DNA of 64,000 nt from assembly GCF_025753855.1 (NCBI RefSeq), contig NZ_JAOWPT010000006.1, positions 124,001-188,000 of the forward strand, given 5' to 3'. The translations under genes and the position numbers were made by a program. Each line of letters begins with the position of its first letter. Positions within the stretch are counted from its first letter, which is position 1. The notes beneath the pieces were generated by a model. The model did not search any database. It was given only the letters and a program-made list of their open reading frames with translations, and had not been told where the DNA came from. Source of the DNA: Mesorhizobium sp. ZC-5 (GTDB lineage: Bacteria; Pseudomonadota; Alphaproteobacteria; Rhizobiales; Rhizobiaceae). This document shows positions 52,105 to 61,439 of this stretch, piece by piece.

Positions 52105-53112
52105 TCAGCCTTGCGCCTTGACCAACTTGGCGACGACGTCGCGCACGCTCATGCCCTCGGCCCGCGCCGCGAAGGTGAGGGCCATGCGGTGCTGCAGTAC
52201 CGGTTCGGCCAATGCATGGACATCGTCGATAGACGGGGCCAGGCGCCCGTCGTAGAGGGCGCGGGCGCGGGCGCAGAGCGTCAGCGCCTGGCTGGCGCGC
52301 GGGCCGGGACCCCAGGCGACGTGCTTGTCGGTGTCAGCGTTGCCCTGCCCGGGGCGCGCCGAACGCACCAGGTTGAGGATCGCCTCGACGACGCTTTCCG
52401 GCACTGGCATGCGGCGGATCAGGTGCTGGACTTCGCGCAGCCGCTCCGGATTGAGCACGTTCTGCGCCTTGGCGTCCTCGGTGCCGGTAGTTTCGAGCAG
52501 GATGCGGCGCTCGGCCTCCAGTTCCGGATAGAGGATGTCGATCTGCATCAGGAAGCGGTCGAGCTGGGCTTCCGGCAGCGGATAGGTGCCTTCCTGCTCC
52601 AGCGGGTTCTGGGTGGCGAGCACGTGGAAGGGAGCCGGCAGGTCGTGGCGGGCGCCGGCGACCGTCACGTGATACTCCTGCATCGACTGCAGGAGCGCCG
52701 ACTGGGTGCGCGGGCTGGCGCGGTTGATCTCATCGGCCATCAAAAGTTGCGCGAAGATCGGTCCCTCTATGAAGCGGAACGAGCGTTTGCCCAGTTCGTC
52801 CTGCTCCATCACCTCGGAGCCGAGGATATCGGAGGGCATCAGGTCTGGCGTGAACTGGATGCGACGAGCGTCGAGGCCGAGCACAATGCCCAGCGTCTCC
52901 ACGAGCTTGGTCTTGGCGAGGCCGGGAACGCCGACCAGCAGCGCGTGGCCGCCGGCAAGCAGCGCCACCAGCGTGCGCTCGACGACGCTTTCCTGGCCGA
53001 AAATCACCTGGCCGACGCCATCGCGGATTTTCGAGATGTCGGCCAGCGCCCGTTCGGCTTCGGCGATCATCTCTTTCTCGCTGAGGGGCTTTTCCTTGAT
53101 CGCTATGCTCAT
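52105..53112 (-). CDS. MoxR family AAA+ ATPase
   Basis: The 335-residue ATPase has Walker A LLVGVPGLAKTKL near 56-68, Walker B AQLLMADEINRASPRTQSALLQSMQE, sensor ATQNPLEQEGTYPLPEAQLDRFLM, and an arginine-containing lid with GPGPRASQALTL. It is the leading gene of a four-gene operon (MoxR, DUF58, DUF4159, membrane protein). MoxR proteins act as chaperones in metal or cofactor insertion and in stress responses. ATG 53112 follows AAGGATG. It is divergent from the DUF1285 gene across 134 bases. Confidence 0.93.
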   Translation of the reverse strand: MSIAIKEKPLSEKEMIAEAERALADISKIRDGVGQVIFGQESVVERTLVALLAGGHALLVGVPGLAKTKLVETLGIVLGLDARRIQFTPDLMPSDILGSEVMEQDELGKRSFRFIEGPIFAQLLMADEINRASPRTQSALLQSMQEYHVTVAGARHDLPAPFHVLATQNPLEQEGTYPLPEAQLDRFLMQIDILYPELEAERRILLETTGTEDAKAQNVLNPERLREVQHLIRRMPVPESVVEAILNLVRSARPGQGNADTDKHVAWGPGPRASQALTLCARARALYDGRLAPSIDDVHALAEPVLQHRMALTFAARAEGMSVRDVVAKLVKAQG

Positions 53113-53246
53113 GCGGGCATCATCCTTCGATCGTAGGTAGGCTGCCGGCAATCTCCGGCGCCACGACTCGCACCATACGGCGCATAGCCGAACTTAAATC
53201 ACTCAACTAGGCTGACAAGCGGAACAACAGTGACTATTTCGTGACC

Positions 53247-53876
53247 ATGGCCGATGATGCGGATAGTACCAAAGACAGCTTGACCGGCGCTGGAGACACG
53301 GCCGGGCTGGAGGCGCTGATCGCGCGCGCCGCCCGCGCAGGCAAGGGATTGCCGCCGGTCGAGCGCTGGAATCCCGACTTCTGCGGCGATCTCGACATGG
53401 AGATCAGGCAGGACGGCACCTGGTTTTATCTGGGTACGCCGATCGGCCGCATGCCGCTGGTACAGCTCTTTTCGACCGTTCTCAGGAAAGATGCCGACGG
53501 CAAGACCTACCTGGTCACACCGGTGGAAAAGGTCGGCATCCGGGTCGTCGACGCGCCCTTCCTTGCCGTGGAAATGAACGTGATGGGCAACGACGACCAG
53601 CAGGTGATCACCTTCCGCACCAACGTCGGCGACGTCGTCGAGGCAGGTCCGGAACATCCCTTGCGTTTCGTCGACGAGGACGAGACCGGCGGGCTGAAGC
53701 CCTACGTGCTGGTGCGCGGCCGGCTGGAAGCGCTTGTCGCGCGGCCGGTGATGTACGAGTTGATCGAGCATGGCGAGGAGATCGACATCGACGGCATACC
53801 GATGTTTGCGGTGCGCTCGAATGGCGAGGTCTATCCGATCATGCCGGCCGAGAGGCTGAAACGGTTGAGCGCCTGA
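53247..53876 (+). CDS. DUF1285 family protein
   Basis: The 209-residue soluble protein has the conserved DUF1285 core. It includes RWNPDFCGDLDMEIRQDGTWFYLGTPIGRMPLVQLFSTVLRKD-type text near 40-85 and a C-terminal VLVRGRLEALVARPVMYELI. Its function is unknown. The start at ATG 53247 follows an upstream ATG at 53241 in the same frame, so two residues are uncertain. It lies one base before the CoA pyrophosphatase gene and appears to form an operon with it and the CCA enzyme. Confidence 0.88.
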   Translation: MADDADSTKDSLTGAGDTAGLEALIARAARAGKGLPPVERWNPDFCGDLDMEIRQDGTWFYLGTPIGRMPLVQLFSTVLRKDADGKTYLVTPVEKVGIRVVDAPFLAVEMNVMGNDDQQVITFRTNVGDVVEAGPEHPLRFVDEDETGGLKPYVLVRGRLEALVARPVMYELIEHGEEIDIDGIPMFAVRSNGEVYPIMPAERLKRLSA

Positions 53877-53877
53877 C

Positions 53878-54510
53878 ATGGATGCTATCGCGGCCAAGCC
53901 GTTTTCCGCCAGCGATTTCCGGCTGCGCGCCACCCGCCAGAAAGGCGGCGACGCCGATACCGACTATGGCGACCATCGGCTCAATCCCGATCTGCGTCAT
54001 CTGATCGTGCGGCCGAATTTGCGCGACGCGGCAGTGCTGATCCCCATCGTCGACCATGGCGGTGAGGCCAATGTGCTGTTGACCAAGCGTACCGAAAAGC
54101 TGCGCAGCCATTCCGGCCAGGTCGCCTTTCCGGGCGGCGCCATCGACCCGACCGACGCTTCGCCGGAAGACGCCGCGGTGCGCGAGACCCTCGAGGAAAT
54201 CGGCCTCGGCGCCGCCGACATCGAGGTGGTCGGGCGCATGCCGGACTATGTCACCGGCAGCGGCTACCGCATCGCACCGGTGCTCGGCATCGTGCGGCCC
54301 GACTATTTCCTGACCATCAACGAGGATGAGGTGGACGATGCCTTCGAGGTGCCGCTGGCCTTCCTGATGGATCCGGCCAACCACCGGCGCGAGAGCCGCA
54401 TCTGGCAGGACAGGGAGCGCTTCTTCTACACGATGCCGTTCGGCGAGCGTTACATATGGGGCGTGACCGCGGGCATCATCCGCACCCTCTACGAGAGGCT
54501 CTACACGTGA
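53878..54510 (+). CDS. CoA pyrophosphatase (Nudix, YeaB/NudL-like)
   Basis: The 210-residue protein has the CoA-specific motif LRSHSGQVAFPGGAIDP followed by the Nudix box (GGAIDPTDASPEDAAVRETLEEIGLG) near 80-105. It should cleave coenzyme A into phosphopantetheine and ADP. It is in an operon between the DUF1285 gene and the CCA-adding enzyme gene, whose GTG start overlaps its TGA stop. This order is common in rhizobia. Confidence 0.9.
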   Translation: MDAIAAKPFSASDFRLRATRQKGGDADTDYGDHRLNPDLRHLIVRPNLRDAAVLIPIVDHGGEANVLLTKRTEKLRSHSGQVAFPGGAIDPTDASPEDAAVRETLEEIGLGAADIEVVGRMPDYVTGSGYRIAPVLGIVRPDYFLTINEDEVDDAFEVPLAFLMDPANHRRESRIWQDRERFFYTMPFGERYIWGVTAGIIRTLYERLYT

Positions 54511-55772
54511 CGAAGCCTACCTCGATCGCTTCCGCCAGCTGGCTGAAAGACGAATCGCTTCAACGGCTTCTCGGTGTTCTCTCCGCCTCCGGTGAAGAAT
54601 CAAGGCTGGCTGGCGGCGCGGTGCGCAACACGCTGCTCGGCCAGCCGGTCAGCGACATCGACATCGCCACCACCAATCACCCCGATGAAACCGTGCGGCG
54701 CGTCGAAGCGGCTGGTTTCAAGGCCGTTCCGACTGGTGCAGAGCACGGCACCATCACCGTCATCGCGCATGGCAAGCCGTACGAGGTGACCACGCTGCGG
54801 GCTGACATCGAGACCGACGGCCGCCGCGCCAAGGTGCTGTTCGGCCGCGACTGGAAGCGCGATGCCGAGCGGCGCGATTTCACCATCAACGGACTTTATG
54901 CCGAAGCCGACGGGACGGTGGTCGATCTTGTCGGCGGGCTCGCCGATCTCGAAAGCCGCACGCTGCGTTTCATCGGCGATCCCGAGATCCGTATCCGCGA
55001 GGACTATCTGCGCATCCTCCGCTTCTTCCGTTTCTTCGCCTGGTACGGTTCCGGCCGACCTGATGCCGAAGGGCTGAAAGCATGCGCGCGGCTGAAGGAC
55101 GGCCTCGACCAGCTTTCGGTCGAACGGGTGTGGACCGAACTGAAAAAGCTGCTGTCCGCCCCCGATCCGGCGCGCGCGTTGTTGTGGATGAGGCAGGCGG
55201 GCGTGCTGACGAAAGTGCTGCCGGAAAGCGAGAAGTGGGGCATCGATGCCATCCACGGGCTGGTGAAGGCGGAGAAGGATCTCGGCTGGCAGTCTGATCC
55301 GTTGCTCAGGCTGGAGGCCATCGTGCCGCCGGATGACATGCGGATGATGGCTCTTGGGGAAAGGTTGCGGCTCTCCAATGCCGCGGCCGAGCGTCTGTGC
55401 GACTGGGCTTCGACGGAGGCTGTCAGCCCAAGTGCCAGCGAAGCCGAACTGGCGAAAAAACTCTACAATGGAAAGAAGCAGGGATTCATCGACCGGCTGC
55501 GGCTGTCACTCGCCTCGGCACGGACCAAGGCGGTCGAAGACAACCAGGCGCTGGTCGAAGCTGGCGGCTACTCCCGCCTGCTTGCCTATACGGAAAAATG
55601 GCGAAGGCCCGAGTTTCCGCTCAGGGGGACCGATCTCGCCGAACTGGGAATGAAGCAAGGCAAGGAACTGGGCGGCGCGTTGAAGAAGCTCGAAACGATC
55701 TGGGTCGAATCCGGCTTCATGCTCGACCGCAGCGCATTGCTTGAACGCGCCGCGGAAATCCTGAAAAACTGA
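54507..55772 (+). CDS. cca: CCA tRNA nucleotidyltransferase
   Basis: The 421-residue class II nucleotidyltransferase has RLAGGAVRNTLLGQPVSDIDIATT near 33-56 (with the catalytic D-x-D pair). It also has RRDFTINGLYAEADGTVVDLVGG and the IRIREDYLRILRFFRFFAWYG motif C region. It adds or repairs the CCA end of tRNAs. The start is GTG 54507, sharing bases with the preceding stop (GTGA), so it is translationally coupled. The C-terminal third is the usual helical tRNA-binding part. Confidence 0.93.
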   Translation: MTKPTSIASASWLKDESLQRLLGVLSASGEESRLAGGAVRNTLLGQPVSDIDIATTNHPDETVRRVEAAGFKAVPTGAEHGTITVIAHGKPYEVTTLRADIETDGRRAKVLFGRDWKRDAERRDFTINGLYAEADGTVVDLVGGLADLESRTLRFIGDPEIRIREDYLRILRFFRFFAWYGSGRPDAEGLKACARLKDGLDQLSVERVWTELKKLLSAPDPARALLWMRQAGVLTKVLPESEKWGIDAIHGLVKAEKDLGWQSDPLLRLEAIVPPDDMRMMALGERLRLSNAAAERLCDWASTEAVSPSASEAELAKKLYNGKKQGFIDRLRLSLASARTKAVEDNQALVEAGGYSRLLAYTEKWRRPEFPLRGTDLAELGMKQGKELGGALKKLETIWVESGFMLDRSALLERAAEILKN

Positions 55773-55777
55773 TCCGG

Positions 55778-55963
55778 TCAGGCCGCGTCGCGAACCTTCT
55801 CGATGCGCGAGCGGATCGCTTCGATCATCGTCTCGCGGATGATCGTCTCGCCATGCGTTTCGCGCATGTGTTCGGCGGCGCGACGCATGATCTCGGCTTC
55901 TTCCTCGTGGCGGGTGTGCCAGTCGCAGCCGGGGACGAGGGTCCCACAGTGAAATTCCTTCAT
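55778..55963 (-). CDS. DUF1059 family small protein
   Basis: A 61-residue protein, MKEFHCGTLVPGCDWHTRHEEEAEIMRRAAEHMRE..., with the two Cys and two His positions that define DUF1059. These may bind metal. Start ATG 55961-55963 follows AAGGGAG. A longer in-frame start upstream lacks a binding site. It is convergent with cca. The function is unknown. Similar small proteins are often under stress control. Confidence 0.82.
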   Translation of the reverse strand: MKEFHCGTLVPGCDWHTRHEEEAEIMRRAAEHMRETHGETIIRETMIEAIRSRIEKVRDAA

Positions 55964-56084
55964 CGGGTTTCTCCCTTCTTCGTTCTGGTCACGGACTTCA
56001 GCATAACACAAAAGGGGCAAAAGCGGTTGCACAAAAGCTGCCGGGGGCGGAGCTGCAGCCTCCGCCCGACATCACGTCAACCGG

Positions 56085-56345
56085 TCATCTGACGAGGGTC
56101 ACCTGGTCGGCGATCTTCTTCGAACCGCTCTTTTGCCAGTTGACCGAGACCTTCTCGCCGGCCTTGAGGCCGGGGCTCTTGAAGGTCTTCGGCAGCGAGT
56201 ACATCGAGCCGTCGGCCAGCGTCAGCGTCATCGCCTTGCTGTCATAGGCCTTGATCGTGCCGGTCGCGTGCTGCGCGGCGGCAAAGGCGAAAGCGGAGGT
56301 GGCGAGGATGGCAGCGGCGGCTGCCGGAATGAGAAGCGTGCGCAT
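56085..56345 (-). CDS. DUF1344 family small exported protein
   Basis: An 86-residue protein with a signal peptide (MRTLLIPAAAAAILATSAFAFAA) and a small beta domain: ATGTIKAYDSKAMTLTLADGSMYSLP, then KSPGLKAGEKVSVNWQKSGSKK. This is the DUF1344 pattern, periplasmic and of unknown role, with several copies usual per rhizobial genome. The start at 56345 is followed at once by basic residues and a clear hydrophobic core. Confidence 0.85.
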   Translation of the reverse strand: MRTLLIPAAAAAILATSAFAFAAAQHATGTIKAYDSKAMTLTLADGSMYSLPKTFKSPGLKAGEKVSVNWQKSGSKKIADQVTLVR

Positions 56346-56732
56346 TGGCGATCACTCCTGATGGCGGGCATAGTCCCTTCCGGCTTTTGCCCGCAGGGAT
56401 AAGGGCCGTCCGGTCACGTCGTGTCACGGTTCCTCGAGGGAAGAAGAACCGCCGGCGTTTCCCGGCCCCGCAGTAGAAATAGACTTGTGATCTCAATGGG
56501 ATATTAGACGAAAAAGAAATTTCCTTCGCCACTGGTTGCCTTATTCGGCGGTGATTTTTCACCATTGTGGCACGATGGCGGCACGACCTGCCGCTACGTT
56601 AAGCCGCACTCCCGCGGAAAGGCTTTTTCTTTCCGCTATCCCCGGTGCGGCGTGTCGTCCCAACCCGCCTGAGTTGAATCAGCCAAGCTTGGGGCAGTGG
56701 CGAGTTCTCATATCACCGATCGGCTTGCGGTG
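56346..56732. other. Gene-free stretch with a composite hairpin
   Basis: I see no supported gene in these 387 bases. A composite hairpin spans 56604-56650: GCGGAAAG (56614-56621) with CTTTCCGC (56629-56636), flanked by CCGCAC/GTGCGG. It could end or protect the MFS transcript or be a small RNA. A GCGGGCA/TGCCCGC repeat (56363 region) lies in the leader of the DUF1344 gene. Confidence 0.5.
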
Positions 56733-58184
56733 TCATGACCGGTCTTCCGGCAGCAGGATGCGTGCCATGTGTGCCCGGCTGGCAACCGCCACGACGAACG
56801 CACCAACGATCAGGGCAGTTGCAACCGCGAACGTGATCCGCATTCCCGTGGCGACGGCTTCGGGGGATGCCGTTGCGATGTCGCTTGTCCCGGCCGCGAA
56901 CGCGAACACGGCGCCCATGACGGATGCGCCGGTGATGAGCCCGAGATTGCGCGATAGGTTGAGCATCCCGGACATGACGCCCCTCCGATCTGGGCGGATG
57001 TCCGTCATAACGGCGGTGTTGTTGGCAGCCTGGAACAGTTGGTAACCGGGAGTCAGGACAACGATCGCGACAATGTAGCCAACAATGCCGAATGCGGCCG
57101 GAATTACGGATAGAGCAAATGCACCTGCCGCCATCTGGATGAGCCCGATGGTGATTATGAGCGGCGCGCCCAGACGGTCGACAATACGGCCAGCCGCGAC
57201 ACCGCTCAGCGCAGAGATCATCGGACCGACCGACATGACCATACCAACAAGTGCCGCGTCGAGCCCGAGTGTGCGAGAGAGATAGAACGGCCCGACAACG
57301 AGCGTCGCCATCATGACCGTCGAGACGAGCGCGCTGGTGGCGAAGCCGGCGCCCAGTACTGCATCGCGGAACATTGCCAGATGGATCAAGGGCGACTTTG
57401 TTTTCGTCTGGGCAAACGCGAAGAGCCCGGCTCCCAACAAAGCAGCCGCCAACAGGATCAGGTTGAGCGGACCGAAATTCCCGCGCCCGATCGTCATGGC
57501 GAGCGCGTAGGCGGCGAGCGTCAGGGCAAGCAGCAGCGTGCCCTGAATGTCGAAGCCGGCTTGTTCGTCCGCTGGCTTTCGGCCGTCCGCGGGCAGGTGG
57601 CGATATACGAGATAAAAAGCCAGGAGACCCAGCGGCAGGTTGATGAGAAAGATCGCCCGCCAGCCGAAACCGGCGATCAGCAGACCGCCGAGCGATGGGC
57701 CGAGAGCGGTGCCGATCGCCGACATCGTTCCGAGCAGTCCCATCGCACTGCCGGTTCTTTCCTTGGCAACGATGTCGCCGACAAAGGCCATGGCAAGGGC
57801 CATCATGATAGCCGCACCAAGGCCCTGCACCGCACGGGCGGCAATCAACAGCCAGAGCGCTGGCGCAAGGCCGCTCAAGGACGAGGCCGCCGTAAACAGG
57901 GCGATTCCGGCAAGCAGCAGCCGCCTGCGGCCCGCAATGTCACCGAGCCGCCCAACACCGACGATCAGGGTGGTGATGGCCAGCAGATAGGCAAGGACGA
58001 CCCATTGGACCTCCTGGAACGAGGCACCGAACGCCTGCGTCAGCGTCGGCAAACCGATATTGGCGATGCTGGTGCCCAGCGCGGACAGCAATATGGAAAG
58101 CGAAAGAGCGGCGAGTGCCCATAGGATCGGCCGTTCTGCGCCCTCTACTGGTGTATTGTCCTTTCCGGCAATGATCGATTTCAC
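56733..58184 (-). CDS. MFS drug exporter (DHA2, EmrB/QacA type)
   Basis: The 483-residue protein has about 14 helices. Motifs include LGTSIANIGLPTLTQAFGAS and QWVVLAYLLAITTLIVGVGRLGDIAGRRRLLLAG (motif A between helices 2 and 3). The AARAVQGLGAAIMMALAMA motif C-like part is also present. It probably pumps out toxic organic compounds using protons. The start is GTG 58182-58184, 5 bases after a near-perfect AAAGGAGG. Upstream codons are in frame but lie ahead of this site. It is divergent from a LysR gene that probably controls it. Confidence 0.9.
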   Translation of the reverse strand: MKSIIAGKDNTPVEGAERPILWALAALSLSILLSALGTSIANIGLPTLTQAFGASFQEVQWVVLAYLLAITTLIVGVGRLGDIAGRRRLLLAGIALFTAASSLSGLAPALWLLIAARAVQGLGAAIMMALAMAFVGDIVAKERTGSAMGLLGTMSAIGTALGPSLGGLLIAGFGWRAIFLINLPLGLLAFYLVYRHLPADGRKPADEQAGFDIQGTLLLALTLAAYALAMTIGRGNFGPLNLILLAAALLGAGLFAFAQTKTKSPLIHLAMFRDAVLGAGFATSALVSTVMMATLVVGPFYLSRTLGLDAALVGMVMSVGPMISALSGVAAGRIVDRLGAPLIITIGLIQMAAGAFALSVIPAAFGIVGYIVAIVVLTPGYQLFQAANNTAVMTDIRPDRRGVMSGMLNLSRNLGLITGASVMGAVFAFAAGTSDIATASPEAVATGMRITFAVATALIVGAFVVAVASRAHMARILLPEDRS

Positions 58185-58222
58185 CACAACCTCCTTTCCA
58201 ACGATCCCCAACACTGGGAACT

Positions 58223-58250
58223 GCCTGATATCTAATCTGTCGCCTGATAT
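58223..58250. promoter_or_regulatory. Tandem GCCTGATAT repeats between MFS and LysR genes
   Basis: GCCTGATAT occurs at 58223-58231 and 58242-58250, 19 bases apart, about two turns of DNA. They sit 38-66 bases upstream of the MFS start and 78-105 upstream of the LysR start, in the 143-base gap shared by the two genes. They are candidate binding sites for the LysR protein. Confidence 0.45.
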
Positions 58251-58327
58251 GGCGGAATACGCATCATTTGCATGTTATTCATGTGTTTGACGCTACATCG
58301 TTTGCCAATCCGTGTTATGGTCAGCGT

Positions 58328-59230
58328 ATGGCGAGGCCCGATCTCAACCTGCTTGTCACCCTCGATGTGCTCCTCACCGAGGGTAGCGTGGCGCGCGCCG
58401 CCGAACGGTTGCGGCTGAGCCAATCCGCGATGAGCCGGGCGCTGGCACGATTGCGCGAGACAACCGGCGATCCGCTGTTGGTCCGGGCCGGGCGCGGTCT
58501 CGTTCCAACGCCGCGCGCGCTCGAACTGCGCGAGCGGGTCGGCCAACTCGTCGAGAACGCCGAAGCCATGCTGCGCCCTGCCGAGAGCCTCGATCTGAAG
58601 CGGCTCGTGCGAACATTCACACTCAGAAACAGGGACGGCTTTGTCGAGAATTTCGGACCGGATCTCGTGGCGCGCGTCGGCGGGATGGCGCCGGGGGTCC
58701 GCCTGCGCTTCGTGCAGAAGCCGGACAGGGACAGCGCGCCGCTTCGCGGCGGGGACGTCGATCTGGAAACCGGCGTGGTGGGAAAGACGACCGGCCCGGA
58801 GGTGCGTGCGCAGGCCCTGTTTCGCGACCGTTTCATCGGTGTCGTGCGGACGGGGCACGAACTCAGCCGCGGTGAGATGACGCCCACCCGTTACGCAGCC
58901 GGCCGGCATATCCTCGTTTCCCGCCGCGGACTCGACAGCGGACCGGTGGACGATGCCCTGGAGCCGTTGGGGCTGAAGCGGGAGATTGTGACGGTGGTTG
59001 CGGGCTTTTCGGAAGCACTTGCCATGGCGCGCGCCTCGGACCTGATCGCCAGCGTTCCCGAACGCTATACGGGAAACCTGCGCGATGGGATGTTCAGTTT
59101 CCCTCTGCCGGTTTCCCTGCCCGAGGTGACGGTTTCATTGCTCTGGCATCCGCGGCTGGACGCCGACCCCGCCCATCGCTGGCTGCGCGGGTGTGTTCGC
59201 GACATTTGCGCGAAGCAACTCGCCGATTGA
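58328..59230 (+). CDS. LysR family transcriptional regulator
   Basis: The 300-residue protein has an N-terminal winged helix-turn-helix (LNLLVTLDVLLTEGSVARAAERLRLSQSAMSRALARLRETTGDPLLVR) near 6-55 and a LysR substrate-binding fold after residue 90. It is divergent from the MFS exporter gene, the standard layout for a local activator. ATG 58328 begins the usual MARPDLNLL opening. Its inducer is unknown. Confidence 0.88.
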   Translation: MARPDLNLLVTLDVLLTEGSVARAAERLRLSQSAMSRALARLRETTGDPLLVRAGRGLVPTPRALELRERVGQLVENAEAMLRPAESLDLKRLVRTFTLRNRDGFVENFGPDLVARVGGMAPGVRLRFVQKPDRDSAPLRGGDVDLETGVVGKTTGPEVRAQALFRDRFIGVVRTGHELSRGEMTPTRYAAGRHILVSRRGLDSGPVDDALEPLGLKREIVTVVAGFSEALAMARASDLIASVPERYTGNLRDGMFSFPLPVSLPEVTVSLLWHPRLDADPAHRWLRGCVRDICAKQLAD

Positions 59231-59326
59231 CCGGTGTCTTCCAGGCCAGCAGATTGTCGAGTGGCTGGAGGCGCTTTTCAGGACGCGTGTGCTGACCATC
59301 CGATAAAGCGGTCGATGCCGGCGGCT

Positions 59327-60226
59327 TTAGCGAGCCAGCCGTTCCTCGCTTGCCGCGATTTCGGCCTTCAGCCAATCGCGGAACTTCGAAATCTTCCTCG
59401 GCTCGCTTTGCGTTGCCGAGGTGATGAGGAAATAGCCGAAGCCGGAATGGAAGCGCTCGCGGAATGGCGCGACCACCAGCCCGGAAGCGAGCGCGTCGAA
59501 GGCGAGCGTCTGCCAGGCCAGCATGACGCCTTGCCCGGTGATCGCCGCATCGAGGCACAGCGCGGCGTCGGTAAAGCTGTCGCCGGCCGCCAGCATCGTT
59601 TCCGACAGCCCGAAAGGTTTCAGCCAGAGATCCCAGCTCAGGTTGGAATTGGCGTCGCGGACGATCGGCACGTTGGCGAGATCGGCCGGTTCCTTCAGCA
59701 GCAACGCAAGTTCGGGCGCGCAAACGGGGAACACCTCCTGCGGCAGCAGGAATTCCTTCTTGACCCTTGGCCAGTTGCCGGTGCCGACCCGGATTCCGAG
59801 ATCGACATCGGAACGGTCGGGATCGATGAGTTCGGTCGAGGCGTCGATGCGCACCCGGATATCGGGATGCAGTTTCCTGAACCGGGCCAGACGCGGTACC
59901 AGCCATTTCGAGGCGAACACCGGTGCTACCGAGATCGTCAGCGTCGCCTCGGTCTGGCCGGACGCCAGTTCCACCGCCTTGTCGAGTTCGCGAAATCCCG
60001 CGGAAAGGCGGGCGAGCAGGGCGCTGCCCGAGCGGGTCGGCGCAAGGCCGCGTGGCGTCCGCTCGAAGATGGTCGCCCCGAGCTGCCGCTCGGCCTTGAT
60101 GATCTGCTGGCTGACGGCGCCTGGCGACACGCCGAGTTCATCGGCGGTACGCTGCAGCGTGCCGAGCCGGCCGGCCGCTTCCAGCGCGCGCAGGCCGTTG
60201 AGATGCACCCGATTCAGGTTCTTCAT
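59327..60226 (-). CDS. LysR family transcriptional regulator (GcvA-like)
   Basis: The 299-residue protein has LNGLRALEAAGRLGTLQRTADELGVSPGAVSQQIIKAERQLGATIFERTPRG near 9-60. The later KWLVPRLARFRKLHPDIRVRIDAS block marks the GcvA/AmpR subgroup. It is convergent with the first LysR gene and divergent from a small unknown gene. An ATATAG-TTTTT-CTATAT inverted repeat (60225-60241) overlaps its start codon and could be an autoregulatory site. Its target is not clear. Confidence 0.87.
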   Translation of the reverse strand: MKNLNRVHLNGLRALEAAGRLGTLQRTADELGVSPGAVSQQIIKAERQLGATIFERTPRGLAPTRSGSALLARLSAGFRELDKAVELASGQTEATLTISVAPVFASKWLVPRLARFRKLHPDIRVRIDASTELIDPDRSDVDLGIRVGTGNWPRVKKEFLLPQEVFPVCAPELALLLKEPADLANVPIVRDANSNLSWDLWLKPFGLSETMLAAGDSFTDAALCLDAAITGQGVMLAWQTLAFDALASGLVVAPFRERFHSGFGYFLITSATQSEPRKISKFRDWLKAEIAASEERLAR

Positions 60227-60291
60227 ATAGTTTTTCTATATCGTCGTCGCGGCAATCTCCATTGAAATGCGCGGGTTGGAGGGAACAAATA

Positions 60292-60519
60292 ATGGCGGGA
60301 GATCGAAAGGCCGAAGCCATGTTTGAGAAAATCTCTATCAGACTGCTGGAGACAGCCCGCGCCGTCGCCACCCATATTGGCCCGCTGGCGGCCGACACCG
60401 AAGCGGCTTGCGAGCGCTGGCTGCGCGATCCGCTTTCCCATCCGGCCCTTGATGCGATGAACCTGTCCGAACTTGCCGACCTGCCGCCTTCAGCGCTCAG
60501 GTCGTACTGCCGGGAATAG
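60292..60519 (+). CDS. Small conserved hypothetical protein
   Basis: A 75-residue protein, MAGDRKAEAMFEKISIRLLETARAVATHIG..., ending in LSELADLPPSALRSYCRE. It is helical with no membrane segment. ATG 60292 follows GAGGG at 8 bases. An in-frame ATG at 60262 lacks a site. It is divergent from the GcvA-like regulator, which may control it, and convergent with hemF. I do not recognise the family. Confidence 0.65.
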   Translation: MAGDRKAEAMFEKISIRLLETARAVATHIGPLAADTEAACERWLRDPLSHPALDAMNLSELADLPPSALRSYCRE

Positions 60520-60524
60520 CGTCG

Positions 60525-61439
60525 TCACACCCACTTCACTTCCGGCGGTAGGCTGGAAAGAATGGAATCGACGTTGCCGCCGGTCTTCAGGCCGAAAATC
60601 GTGCCGCGGTCGTAGAGCAGGTTGAACTCGACATAGCGCCCACGGCGGATGAGCTGCTCATCGCGTTCCGCATCGGTCCAGTTGCGGTTGAAATTGTCCT
60701 CGACCAGGTGCTTGTAAACCACTAGGAACGAGCGGCCGACATCCTGGGTGAAGCGGAAATCGGCGGCCCAGCCGCCGTTTTCTTCCGGCGAATGCAGCCA
60801 GTCGTAGAAGATGCCGCCGATGCCGCGCGCCTCGTTGCGGTGCGGCAGGAAGAAATATTCGTCGCACCAGGCCCTCAGACGGGCGTAGTCGGCGACCTTG
60901 GCGTTCTTGTCGCAGGCGAACTGCATCGCCTTGTGGAAGGCCTGCGTGTCGGGATCGTCCTGCGTGCGGCGGCGGTCGAGCACCGGCGTCAGGTCGGCAC
61001 CGCCGCCGAACCACTGGCGCGAGGTCACCACCATGCGGGTGTTCATGTGCACCGCCGGCACATGCGGATTCCACGGATGCGCGATCAGCGAAATGCCCGA
61101 GGCCCAGAAGCGCGGATCCTCCTCGGCACCGGGCATCTGCTTGCGGAATTCGGGCGAGAATTCGCCAAACACAGTCGACGTGTGGACGCCGACCTTCTCG
61201 AAGACGCGGCCATGCAGCATCGACATGATGCCGCCGCCGCCCTTGCCTTCGTCGCGTTGCCACGGCGTCTTCTCGAAGCGTCCCGGCGACCACGAGGATT
61301 GCGGCCCGGTGACGCTGTCCTCGATCTTCTCGAAAGTGGCGCAGATCTTGTCGCGCAGTCCTTCGAACCAGGCCTTCGCCTTGGCTTTCTTCTCTTCGAT
61401 GTCCACTGGCAAACCCGCCGGGATTTCGGGGCGATCCAT
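60525..61439 (-). CDS. hemF: Coproporphyrinogen III oxidase, aerobic
   Basis: The 304-residue oxygen-dependent enzyme of heme synthesis decarboxylates coproporphyrinogen III to protoporphyrinogen IX. Family blocks are visible: [28 protein letters not shown]-type text near 67-95, [30 protein letters not shown], and the C-terminal [27 protein letters not shown] 61437-61439 is 8 bases after GGAG. Upstream codons in frame would add 17 basic residues and are unlikely. Confidence 0.95.
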   Translation of the reverse strand: MDRPEIPAGLPVDIEEKKAKAKAWFEGLRDKICATFEKIEDSVTGPQSSWSPGRFEKTPWQRDEGKGGGGIMSMLHGRVFEKVGVHTSTVFGEFSPEFRKQMPGAEEDPRFWASGISLIAHPWNPHVPAVHMNTRMVVTSRQWFGGGADLTPVLDRRRTQDDPDTQAFHKAMQFACDKNAKVADYARLRAWCDEYFFLPHRNEARGIGGIFYDWLHSPEENGGWAADFRFTQDVGRSFLVVYKHLVEDNFNRNWTDAERDEQLIRRGRYVEFNLLYDRGTIFGLKTGGNVDSILSSLPPEVKWV

